Origin: Roseiconus lacunae | Lineage (GTDB): Bacteria; Planctomycetota; Planctomycetia; Pirellulales; Pirellulaceae | Length of the DNA: 64,000 bases | Reading direction: 5' to 3' | Assembly (NCBI RefSeq): GCF_008312935.1 | Contig: NZ_VSZO01000053.1 | Location: 62,001-126,000 of the forward strand | Shown: positions 1 through 7,957 of the stretch, one piece after another | Numbering within the stretch: position 1 is the stretch's first letter | Layout: the number at the start of each line of letters is the position of its first letter | The notes under the pieces: model-generated | The model's database searches: none | The model's input: only the letters and a program-made list of their open reading frames with translations | What the model was told of the DNA's origin: nothing | Position numbers and translations under genes: made by a program

Positions 1-129
1 CAAGCGGACTTACTGGTTCAGAACATCAAATTGGTTGACCGGGAAATCAGTCGCCTCACTAAAGAGAGGGATTCAATCCCAACCGATCCCGGCTTCAGCC
101 CTTACAACAAGCCCGCCCAGTGGGTTTGA
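1..129 (+). CDS. C-terminal end of an unknown protein (partial)
   Basis: An open frame enters from the left edge and gives 42 residues ending in PAQWV before a TGA at 127-129. The visible part is charged and helix-prone. A 9-bp hairpin follows 30 bases downstream, so this may be the last gene of a transcript. No family is recognisable. From its position it probably belongs to the same mobile element as the next genes. Confidence 0.5.
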   Translation, partial: QADLLVQNIKLVDREISRLTKERDSIPTDPGFSPYNKPAQWV

Positions 130-158
130 TCTTCAACGGCTAAAGAGAAGCAAAAGTC

Positions 159-180
159 AGCCGCCCGGTTGCGGGCGGCT
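159..180 (+). terminator. GC-rich hairpin, probable terminator
   Basis: AGCCGCCCG at 159-167 and CGGGCGGCT at 172-180 form a perfect 9-bp stem with a four-base GTTG loop. It sits between the end of the partial gene and the next start. There is no U-tract after it, so intrinsic termination is plausible but not certain. Confidence 0.5.
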
Positions 181-222
181 GTGAATCACGAAACAGCAAA
201 CTGAGCACTGAATAGATTGAAG

Positions 223-573
223 ATGAAAACAAAACATATGACCGAATCCGAACGCCGCGCTTGGATGGGTCGGGCAAAAGACTTTTCAACGCCTACAGAG
301 ACGGCTCTGTGCTTCGAAGGTGCGCGTAAATTTGACACCCTTGTCGCGGCGGAGTGGCCGAGCCTTCGTGCATGGGTTGACGTCCAACTCGAAGACATTC
401 GCGACGGGCTGCGCGAACCACCCAAAGTCATCACGAACAATAGCCCCAAACCCAAGGCCAACCGGGAAGGACTCAACTGGCGTCCAGCGGATAGCATGTC
501 CTCAACCGAGTTGGCAGTTGAGCGAGCCGTCGCCGCTGTGCGCCGACTCCAAGACAGCTTGGGGGGACGATGA
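223..573 (+). CDS. Small hypothetical protein of the mobile element
   Basis: This 116-residue protein is not one I recognise. It is predicted mostly helical, with a central Trp-rich stretch (EWPSLRAWVD). I chose ATG 223 over the upstream in-frame TTG 217. The stop overlaps the start of the downstream ATPase gene in an ATGA, which implies translational coupling, so the product probably serves the same replication module. An accessory or DNA-binding role is only a guess. Confidence 0.55.
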   Translation: MKTKHMTESERRAWMGRAKDFSTPTETALCFEGARKFDTLVAAEWPSLRAWVDVQLEDIRDGLREPPKVITNNSPKPKANREGLNWRPADSMSSTELAVERAVAAVRRLQDSLGGR

Positions 574-2516
574 GCAAATCTTCTTTCAGACAAGAGCTTT
601 TGGAAGCCGGACTTCCCCCAGAGATCGCTGGCGACTGCGAGGGATTACTGCGCCCAATGTTGGCCCATACAAAGGGGCCTTTCAGTTACTCCGTATCAGC
701 TGCGCAGTGGGAATCAGCGCGACCCGTCTGGGTCGCAGGTATTGTTGAGGGGATCAACAATCTTATTGATGGCACGCCAACCGGGTCTGAAAAACGATCT
801 GTTGAGGCGACCGAAATTGAAGATATCGCGCGTCGCCTCAAGACCGAAATCATTGAGGAGATCGAACGCCCCGAACGCGAAGCTGACGAACGGAGGCGAC
901 GCGAAACTGAGGAAGATTGTCGTACAAGAAAAATTACTGAGTTCAACAGTAAAACGACCGCTTTTCGTCCCGTGAGTGATCCCGATGGAGGGACATACGG
1001 TTTGACCGCCTCGCTTGATGAGAGGCTGTTTGACGCTGCCGGGTGGCATGACCATCGTGATCAGTTGGTTTTCCTACCGTTCGAAGGGGAGCAGAGACGG
1101 TTCCCTTCCGCTAGCGAGCCGTGGTTTATCACTGACTCGTTCGAACAGGCTACAGCAATCCTTGAGTTGGGGAGGCTTGCATGCGTTGTAACAGGGATCG
1201 GTCATCGCGGTGATGGTCTTTCAGATCGCGGCATTCGGCTTTTCGCGGAAACGATTAAGGCGGTCATGGGTGAGGCCGGGCTGATTTTGATTCCTCATCG
1301 TGGATCGAAAGAGCAAGCCAACGCTTGGACCGGGACGCAGAGAGAATTGCGAGACTTGGGGTCGTCATGTGCTCTCGAATGGTACGTCAACAACCACAAG
1401 GACCAGTTCGTCAATCACCTTTCTAAGGCGGCTGGTAAGCTTCCTATTGGCCGTCGATCCAAAGGGCCGAAAGATATTGTCCAAATGATTAGACGACCGC
1501 CTAGCGCGGTCGACTGGCTTATCCCCGATCTGCTCGTGTCAGATCAGATCGGTTATGTTTCTGGGCCTGAGAAGTGCTTGAAGACGAGCGTTGCCGCTGA
1601 TCTGGCATTCTCGATTGCGACCGGCGCGGCGTTCTTGGGCGCTTTCAAGCCGATTCGAAAGCGACGTGTTCTCTTTATCTCGGCTGAATCAGGTGACATT
1701 GCGTTGGGAAGCCTGTTCAAACGAATCAGTGACAACAGACGAATCTCCCCGCCAGAGGGTGCGGTTTCAGTTCTTGACGACCCGCCACGGCTTGATAGCG
1801 ACGCGGGAGCATCCTGGTTAGGCCAGCAGGTCCGTGACACTCGCGCGGAGGTTGTGTTTCTCGATCCCCTTTATCTTCTTGTCTCGGGCGAAGATGCTAG
1901 CAACATGATGACGAACGGTGCCCGAATCCGCCAACTAGATAGGGTTATTAAGGATGCAGGCGGGCGAACGTTAATCAACATCCACCATTCAAGGGCACCT
2001 GATCCGCGAAGTGGCGGGGCTCACCGTCCCGGTCGCCTCAGCGATCTTTCTTGGGCCGGACACAAAGAGATTGCTCGTCAGTGGATTTTGCTGACGCGTC
2101 GCAGGGAGTACGCCTTTGACGGTGAGCACAAACTTTGGATGACGGTCGGCGGTTCGATGGGGCAATCGCTCTGTCGGGGGGTTGATGTCAGCGAAGGCTC
2201 GCTTCGAAGCGGACGTGTTTGGCAGCCGTCCGTCCTGACGCCAGAAGCGGTCGAAGAACAGCGTTTGAAAACGACTGAGGCAAAGAAGCGGCGATCTAAT
2301 TCAAAGCGATTGTCGAAGACCAGAGACGCCATTCTGTCGAAGCTCCGCGAAGCGACTGAACCTCTGTCGCTGAACCAGCTTGGCGCCAGAACCCCATCCC
2401 AACGGTCGGCTTTGAACTCGATGGTTGCCGAGGGTGTGGTTGAGCCTGTCTCGGTCATGCGGAACGGACGTGAGCGAGCCGGCTTTAGAGCTACGCCCAG
2501 CAGCATTGACGGCTGA
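570..2516 (+). CDS. RepA/AAA_25-like P-loop ATPase of a mobile element
   Basis: This 648-residue protein has a RecA-fold ATPase core at about residues 310-540. The P-loop G332-PEKCLK-T339 has Leu-Lys-Thr where the classic motif has Gly-Lys-Thr, a variant I associate with AAA_25/RepA-like ATPases of plasmids and phages. A Walker B-like strand (VVFLDPLYLL) lies near residue 430 and a sensor-like NIHHSR near 475. Residues 200-300 may hold a degenerate TOPRIM-like fold. The last 70 residues look like a winged helix (TEPLSLNQLG, SALNSMVAEGVVEPV). Most likely it loads or drives replication of the element. It is coupled to the upstream gene by an ATGA overlap and followed by a long hairpin. A DnaB-like helicase role is the alternative. 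Confidence 0.7.
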   Translation: MSKSSFRQELLEAGLPPEIAGDCEGLLRPMLAHTKGPFSYSVSAAQWESARPVWVAGIVEGINNLIDGTPTGSEKRSVEATEIEDIARRLKTEIIEEIERPEREADERRRRETEEDCRTRKITEFNSKTTAFRPVSDPDGGTYGLTASLDERLFDAAGWHDHRDQLVFLPFEGEQRRFPSASEPWFITDSFEQATAILELGRLACVVTGIGHRGDGLSDRGIRLFAETIKAVMGEAGLILIPHRGSKEQANAWTGTQRELRDLGSSCALEWYVNNHKDQFVNHLSKAAGKLPIGRRSKGPKDIVQMIRRPPSAVDWLIPDLLVSDQIGYVSGPEKCLKTSVAADLAFSIATGAAFLGAFKPIRKRRVLFISAESGDIALGSLFKRISDNRRISPPEGAVSVLDDPPRLDSDAGASWLGQQVRDTRAEVVFLDPLYLLVSGEDASNMMTNGARIRQLDRVIKDAGGRTLINIHHSRAPDPRSGGAHRPGRLSDLSWAGHKEIARQWILLTRRREYAFDGEHKLWMTVGGSMGQSLCRGVDVSEGSLRSGRVWQPSVLTPEAVEEQRLKTTEAKKRRSNSKRLSKTRDAILSKLREATEPLSLNQLGARTPSQRSALNSMVAEGVVEPVSVMRNGRERAGFRATPSSIDG

Positions 2517-2534
2517 GCGGTTATGCCCATGTAC

Positions 2535-2588
2535 CATCAGCAACAACAACCCCCGTTATTTATAACGGGGTTGCTGTTGTTGCTGATG
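2535..2588 (+). terminator. 54-nt long hairpin after the ATPase gene
   Basis: The arms start CATCAGCAACAACA and end TGTTGTTGCTGATG (14 bp), then a small internal loop (AC opposite a longer bulge), then CCCCGTTAT pairing with ATAACGGGG around a TT loop. That makes about 23 bp in total, beginning 18 bases after the stop at 2516. It could be a strong terminator, or a protected RNA or DNA structure of the element. No poly-T run follows. Confidence 0.6.
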
Positions 2589-2748
2589 TTGGACGTGGGC
2601 GCGAAGAAAGGGAGTGATCCCCAAAGACCTCACGGGTCCTTCCACCGGGGGAGGGGGGCCGCACGCGGGCAGGGTATCGCGGTCAAAGGACTGGCACGAA
2701 GAAAATTTTCGACTGCACCACCACCACACTCGCAAAGAGCCACACCAG

Positions 2749-3279
2749 ATGAACGCAAACGGGTCCTCAGTGGCCGCCGACGCCAGCCAGATCGCGAGGG
2801 AGCAGATTGGGCCACAAATTACAAGCGCTTACGAGAAAGCAGCTCAGAAGTTCCACGACGAAATGAGACTGAAGCGATTCACTCATCAGCACGCCCGTGA
2901 TGCGGGCTATGCCCCCCGTCGCGGCGCCGAAATGGAGGGCGAAAAGGGATTCTCTCAGACGTACACGGGAAAGAAGTTGCGACGTCACGGTCACACTTTG
3001 CCTCTTGTTTATTCGGGCGAGACTAAGGCCGCGACCGAGCATGTCCGCGTTGACGTTGTCAGTGCGGTTGTCACGGGTGAGGGTGAGGCCGGAACGGTAC
3101 GTCTTGAGTACCCCAAGGCTATCGGCTTTCGTCGCCGACCCACGGGGAGTGACGTGAACATGCTCGAAGAGTTTACGAAGTTGCTCGCCACTGAGGAGCG
3201 AGAGCTTGCTGACGTCATTGATGACTCTATTAAGCCCCAACACCAGATGTTCCCTAGGAGTTATCGACGTAATGTCTAA
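2749..3279 (+). CDS. Possible phage virion-assembly protein
   Basis: A 176-residue protein starting at ATG 2749; upstream in-frame codons run through GC-rich low-complexity DNA and look non-coding. A helical N-terminus (about 1-60) is followed by a Gly/basic region (TGKKLRRHGH) and beta-rich segments (RVDVVSAVV, GTVRLEYP). This layout, just before a tape-measure-like gene and overlapping it by 8 bases, resembles HK97-gp10-like or tail-completion proteins. That assignment rests mainly on size, fold impression and order, not on a firm motif. Confidence 0.45.
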   Translation: MNANGSSVAADASQIAREQIGPQITSAYEKAAQKFHDEMRLKRFTHQHARDAGYAPRRGAEMEGEKGFSQTYTGKKLRRHGHTLPLVYSGETKAATEHVRVDVVSAVVTGEGEAGTVRLEYPKAIGFRRRPTGSDVNMLEEFTKLLATEERELADVIDDSIKPQHQMFPRSYRRNV

Positions 3280-5935
3280 GAATGTGATTGTCCGTATCGA
3301 TGGTGATGAAAAAGGCGTGATTTCATCACTGAAAAAGACTGATGCCGCCCAAAAGAAGCTTAACGAGACGGTTTCGCAACTCGCTGACGCGACCAAGCGA
3401 TCAACCTCCGCCGCTAACACGGCGATTGAATCAACCGAGCTAAGCGCTGTCGAGCTAGAAAAGACCGTGGCTAAAGCTGCGAAGAATCTGGGCGGCTTGC
3501 CGAAGACAGTCCGCGACGAATTTAAGAGGCTCGCGAGCGATACGGGGATTGCTCGCGGCGAATTTGAAAAGATTGACGACGCAGTCGAACATCTTCGCAA
3601 AACAACATCGCTGACTGATTCACAATTGGAACGAATGCGTCAACGAATGAAACGAGCCGCGAACGCGGTTGAAATGGACGCCGCTGCGAAGGCCAATCGG
3701 AAGAATTTGAACGCCGTTGTGAAGGAAATCGCATCAATCAGTTCTGCGGCTTCAAAGTTCGTCGGCGAAGCAAATCAGGAGTTATCGGGATTGGGGGTTG
3801 ACGCTGAAGCCAACCTAACTTCAATGCTTGCGAAACTCCGAAAACTGGGCCCCGATGGCCGCAAGCAGGCTGACGCGATCGAGAAGTCATTCAGCAATGC
3901 GCTTGACGATGTTGAGAACGAGTTTGCGGGCCCACTGAAACGACTGAGATCGTTGGGCCCAGAGGGCGAACGAGCCGCCGATAAAATCAAAAGCGAGATG
4001 GTCCTTTCTGGGCGTGCGACCGAGAAGTCTCTGTCGCGAATCCTGACGCCGATCGAGAAACTGTCTCCCGCTGCGTCCAAGCAGGCTGATGCGATCCGTC
4101 GCGAACTGACTGGGGCCGCGCAGGATTCGGAGTCGTCATGGGTGAAGTTCGGCGCAAAAGTCACAGGTGCGATCGGCGGGACTGTTATTGCGGCGCAGGC
4201 CGCACGCGCGGTCATCGACGAATTTAACCGGTCGCTCGAAAGGCAGGCCGCACTACGCTCCGAGGCGAAAAACGCCAACCGTTCACTTGCGACCGTTCAG
4301 GCCGAGGCGTTGCCTAGTCTTGCGGGTATGAGCGATGACGTTCAAAGAAGCCTGATTGACACTGCACCCCGAGAAATCGCATCGCGAACGGGAATCGGCT
4401 TGGCTGGCGTTAAGGAGTTGGCCGAATCCGCTGGGATCGTCGTTTCATCGGGCGTTTCTCGCCCCGACGTAATCCGCGAGGTCATGGCTGCGAGCGCCGA
4501 CTTAAACCAATTGACGCCGGAGTCGATCAGTGAGTTCGCCAAGGCGATTGCGGGCGCGCTGAAGGCATCGGGGCAAGAAAACAGCGTGGATGCGGTCAGA
4601 ACAACTGCGTCGGCGATAATCGCGGGGATGAAAGGGTCCGGCGTGACGACGCTTGGTCAGTTCGCAGTCGCAGCCCCACGTGCGCTAGCAGCCGGTGCTC
4701 TCGCATCAGATGGCGGGAAATTCTCAGAAGCTGCTGGGGCGTTCGACGCGCTTGCGATCGCAGGCGCAGCGAGTCAGAAAACTGGCGATGATTCTGGGGA
4801 CCGTAGCTCAACATTCGCTGCCCAAATGGCGGGCAAGCTCGATCAGTATTTCGATTCGATGGCTGCCGACCCTAGCTTGATCCCCACGGGCGTTAGCCGG
4901 TCGGCAATCACGGGGGCAAGGACTCCGCTTGCGAGGTTGCAGGCGATTCATCGGTTCGGCCTTCAGGACAGCTTTCGAAAGCAAGCTGGTAGCTTCGGAG
5001 ATGCGACTTTCCAGGGTGTCATTGAAGACCTGCTCACAGGCGGTCAAGTATTCAGAGACACGCTGTCAACGCGTCATGACATTGAAGGCCAGCGAACGGG
5101 ACCGCGTCGCGGTAGCTATGCAAGCGATCTTATTCAGCAGCAATCCGGCCTTTCACCCACGGTCTCGATGAACATTGATCGAGCCAGCAAGCAAGCCGAA
5201 TCCGCCGGTGACACGCTAAGGCTTCAATCGACCGGCAAGGCAACCGCGCAGGCGTCTCTCGATATTGTCAAGCAAGCGATCGCAGCGACCGAAGACAGCG
5301 TAGGCGAATCGTTCGACTTAGTTGCTGAAGGTTATCGACCTGGACCGGTTGCCGCGTTCTTTGGCTTTGATGGTTCGATTGAGCGGGACGGTTTTGGTGG
5401 AGGCGACCTTGCTCAGGTCGCCCGCGCGGAAGCGTTCTTGCAGAAGAAGCAGTCGTCGTACTTCACGCAAATTAGCAAGACAAGCCCAGCGGCCACAATG
5501 GGCGTCACCTCTCGTAGGGCTTCAGAGCGTCCACTTGCTGACCTGTCAGCCGCAGAGAAGCGAGAGGTAGCGGTTTTTGATCGAGCTATCGAAGCCAATA
5601 AGAGGCTGTTTACTGGACTTGGGGGATACTCAACTGCCGAGATCGCAGAAGCAGCGACCGAAGTTTACAGCCGAACCGGCTCTCAGATCGGTCAGGCGAT
5701 GCGGGATGAACGGATTAGCCCGACCGAAGCCAATCGAATCGGGGAGTCGGCGCAGACGTTGGAACTACTGAAACGCGAGCTAGAAAAGCGAGACGATGCT
5801 GACCAAAGGCTTATGACAAGGCTTGCTACATTGCTTGAAAGAGTCGCGTCAGCAACGGAGCAGACTGCCGACGGCATTGGGCGTCCGCGCCCTGGGGATG
5901 CGCAGGCTGCGGTAGTCGCGGGACGCGCAAACTAA
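3272..5935 (+). CDS. Tail tape-measure-like protein
   Basis: An 887-residue protein starting at ATG 3272, overlapping the preceding gene by 8 bases. The first 320 residues are almost entirely charged heptad-rich coiled coil (repeated KKL, KTV, AIEKSF, LRSLGPEGERAADKI units). Residues about 325-345 form a small Ala/Gly hydrophobic segment (VTGAIGGTVIAAQAARAV). The rest is Ala/Ser/Gln-rich helical sequence. Length, a coiled-coil N-terminus, an embedded hydrophobic segment and the position after a small virion-like gene all fit a phage tape-measure protein. The terminal residues again look coiled-coil. A hairpin follows the stop. Confidence 0.6.
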   Translation: MSKNVIVRIDGDEKGVISSLKKTDAAQKKLNETVSQLADATKRSTSAANTAIESTELSAVELEKTVAKAAKNLGGLPKTVRDEFKRLASDTGIARGEFEKIDDAVEHLRKTTSLTDSQLERMRQRMKRAANAVEMDAAAKANRKNLNAVVKEIASISSAASKFVGEANQELSGLGVDAEANLTSMLAKLRKLGPDGRKQADAIEKSFSNALDDVENEFAGPLKRLRSLGPEGERAADKIKSEMVLSGRATEKSLSRILTPIEKLSPAASKQADAIRRELTGAAQDSESSWVKFGAKVTGAIGGTVIAAQAARAVIDEFNRSLERQAALRSEAKNANRSLATVQAEALPSLAGMSDDVQRSLIDTAPREIASRTGIGLAGVKELAESAGIVVSSGVSRPDVIREVMAASADLNQLTPESISEFAKAIAGALKASGQENSVDAVRTTASAIIAGMKGSGVTTLGQFAVAAPRALAAGALASDGGKFSEAAGAFDALAIAGAASQKTGDDSGDRSSTFAAQMAGKLDQYFDSMAADPSLIPTGVSRSAITGARTPLARLQAIHRFGLQDSFRKQAGSFGDATFQGVIEDLLTGGQVFRDTLSTRHDIEGQRTGPRRGSYASDLIQQQSGLSPTVSMNIDRASKQAESAGDTLRLQSTGKATAQASLDIVKQAIAATEDSVGESFDLVAEGYRPGPVAAFFGFDGSIERDGFGGGDLAQVARAEAFLQKKQSSYFTQISKTSPAATMGVTSRRASERPLADLSAAEKREVAVFDRAIEANKRLFTGLGGYSTAEIAEAATEVYSRTGSQIGQAMRDERISPTEANRIGESAQTLELLKRELEKRDDADQRLMTRLATLLERVASATEQTADGIGRPRPGDAQAAVVAGRAN

Positions 5936-5965
5936 GCTTACCGAGCCAGAATGAAGCGTAAGCAG

Positions 5966-5997
5966 GACTGCCCAGTCTTAGTATTTTCTGGGCAGTC
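5966..5997 (+). terminator. Hairpin terminator after the tape-measure gene
   Basis: GACTGCCCA (5966-5974) pairs perfectly with TGGGCAGTC (5989-5997) around a 14-base loop. It begins 30 bases after the stop of the tape-measure-like gene and is followed by TTATATG. Confidence 0.6.
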
Positions 5998-6125
5998 TTA
6001 TATGTAAGGTTTTCTCAATAAATATGTAGCATTTTCTAGATATGTCATAATCTAGGGGTGTACCGCTCTCGCGGTTGCCGCTATCACAATTTGCGTACAC
6101 CTTTCCCTCTTTCCATGGGTTTCGA

Positions 6126-6566
6126 ATGACAAATACGATTATCGATCGCGAGCAGTACGGTGAAGCAACTATCACCCTCGATTCTTTGCACCTGAAGCGA
6201 AGCCAGAGTCAGTTTAATGTAAGCCACGTCGAACACCTTTTTGGGACTGAGTGCCCGCATCTAACGGGAAGCTTCGAAAGCATTCAGGGTGCTCTGTCAC
6301 AAATTGCGTTTGATGACTTTGACGCTGAGTCGATCGGCGTAGCGGTTGGTCCTGGCGATGGCGACCTCGCGATCAGAAAGCCGGTGATTCATCCGCATCT
6401 TTTCACAGTTTGGGCAGCGCGTCGCGGGCGTGCGGTGTTCCTGCTTGGGCACTTCTCGCAGCCCGTCGCTGCGAGGGTTGCGGATGGAGTTCTCCGACGT
6501 GGGTTATGCCCGATCGTCGCTACTCCTTATCTTGCGGGCGAAGATCCGGGCCCTGAGAGTGACTGA
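6126..6566 (+). CDS. Hypothetical protein near the element boundary
   Basis: A 146-residue protein starting at ATG 6126 (MTNTIIDREQ). It is mixed alpha/beta with no membrane segment, signal peptide or known motif; it has Cys in GTECPHL and RRGLCPIV. It sits between the phage-like genes and the tRNA 3' fragment, which makes it the last gene of the left element. Its upstream region contains a 7-bp inverted repeat (GGTGTAC/GTACACC near 6057-6105) that could be an operator. Function unknown. Confidence 0.5.
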   Translation: MTNTIIDREQYGEATITLDSLHLKRSQSQFNVSHVEHLFGTECPHLTGSFESIQGALSQIAFDDFDAESIGVAVGPGDGDLAIRKPVIHPHLFTVWAARRGRAVFLLGHFSQPVAARVADGVLRRGLCPIVATPYLAGEDPGPESD

Positions 6567-6635
6567 GCGCCGACGGTGGGTGCCGCTTGGAAACGTTTTT
6601 TGATGCCCCAAGCGACAAGGCGTTGATCGGACCTC

Positions 6636-6676
6636 TAGGGACGTAGAGGTCGCTAGTTCGAATCTAGTCGCCCTGA
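6636..6676 (+). other. tRNA 3' half: putative attachment-site scar
   Basis: From about 6636 the sequence reads as a tRNA from anticodon loop to discriminator: loop CTAGGGA, 3' anticodon strand CGTAG, variable AGGTC, T-stem GCTAG/CTAGT around TTCGAAT (6652-6668), acceptor 3' strand CGCCCTG (6669-6675) and A. The bases upstream do not pair with the anticodon or acceptor strands, so the 5' half is missing. It resembles a tRNA-Pro 3' half (compare the intact tRNA-Pro at 18367-18440) but is not identical. Tyrosine integrases often recombine within the anticodon loop and leave such a scar. An alternative 8-bp hairpin GACCTCTA/TAGAGGTC spans 6630-6651. Confidence 0.55.
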
Positions 6677-6831
6677 CTCGTTTTTTGCGGGATTTTTTTG
6701 ATCGATTGAATCTCTGGAAACAGCCTCGTGCAGAGATAGAGTAGGATAGGCTGCCACGCGAGCCACCGCGTGACGCCTTTTGCGAACCTTCCAGCTCGCC
6801 AGTGTTTTCGCTTTTGGGGAGGCTCCGAATC

Positions 6832-7829
6832 ATGCGAAGACCAAAACCGTTCTTCCGCAAGCAGACCCGTTCTTGGTACGTCCAGCTCGGCAAGAGACAG
6901 ATCAGTCTCGGTCCTGACGAAGAAAACGCCTGGAAGAAGTACCACGAGTTGATCCTCGACCGCGAGGAACCGACCGCCGCGGTTGCTCAGGTAATTGCCC
7001 TGCTCGATGAGCGTCTTGATTGGCTCAATCGGCAACGCAAAGCCAGCACCTACGAGAAGGCAAAGTATTACCTGAACTCATTCGCTCGCTCGATCCCGCC
7101 GAAATTGCTGGTCGACAAACTGAGTTCCAGACACGTTGCCAAATGGATCGAACAGCACCCCGACTGGAATCCGAACACGCTCAATGACGCCATCTCGACC
7201 GTCCAGGCGACGTTCAATTGGGGCGTAAAGCACGAGCGGATTCTCCGCAATCCGATCACCTACGTTCCCGACAAACCGGCGAGGCGGAGACGGGAAGTCG
7301 TTTTCTCTGAAGATTAACGGAAACTGATCTGGGCAGAGGTGAAGGATTTTTTTGGTGAGTTGCTTAATTTCTTGTGGGACACCGGATGCCGTCCACTTGA
7401 GGAAAGGCTAATGGAAGCGAGGCATGTCGATCTTGGAAATGATCTGATTCATCCCCCCCAGCGAATCGAAAGGTGGAATTCGCGATCGAATTATTTACCT
7501 AACCGAACTGTCGCGGAAGACCATCGAAAAACGACTGCACCGCGAAGGCCCACTCTTCCTGAATCGAAGCGGAGGGCCATGGCCAAAAGATGCAACCGCC
7601 TGCCGTTTCAAAACGCCTTCGCGAGAAACTCGGGTTGCCCATGTGTGCTTATGCGATCCGCCACAGCTACGCCACCGAAGGCCTCAAAGCAGGCTGCGAT
7701 CGCCTGACCTTGGCACAACTCATGGGGCACTCCGGCACAACGATAATCTCACGAATCTAGAGCCACCTAGCTCAGAATCCTGACTACTTGCGAATTCAGG
7801 CTCGGCGACTCAAGGACCCACAAACCTAA
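6832..7829 (+). pseudogene. Decayed tyrosine recombinase (integrase)
   Basis: ATG 6832 follows a GGGGAGG ribosome site at 6817-6823. Residues 1-160 encode an intact arm-binding and core-binding region ending in VVFSED before an in-frame TAA at 7315-7317. The catalytic domain continues in the same frame (FLWDTGCRPLE, containing the box I Arg), shifts near 7455 (IPPSESKGG...IIYLTELSRK), then shifts again near 7610 (YAIRHSYATEGL, the HxxR box; QLMGHSGTT, the second His). The codon aligned with the nucleophile Tyr is TAG (7758-7760), after which SHLAQNPDYL continues to TAA 7829. At least four lesions make it inactive. It lies just inside the tRNA scar, as expected for the integrase of an older element. 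Confidence 0.85.
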
Positions 7830-7957
7830 AGCGAGTGACTCGATGAGCCATCAATTTAAGGAGGCGTAGTGAGTGTATTCGCACTTATGAAAGGAGCTCG
7901 GGTTTTCCAAGACTGTGCTCGACTCGCATACACCCCCAATATCTACCAAACAAGTGA

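Noticed and set aside
2523-2900. Plus-strand frame through the hairpin
   Set aside because: Translation is low complexity and arises from the inverted repeat and GC-rich DNA; the real gene starts at 2749 in another frame.
6600-6676. Complete tRNA gene at the left boundary
   Set aside because: The T-arm and 3' acceptor strand are good, but no 5' acceptor strand (CAGGGCG) or matching anticodon 5' strand lies upstream, so only a 3' half is supported.
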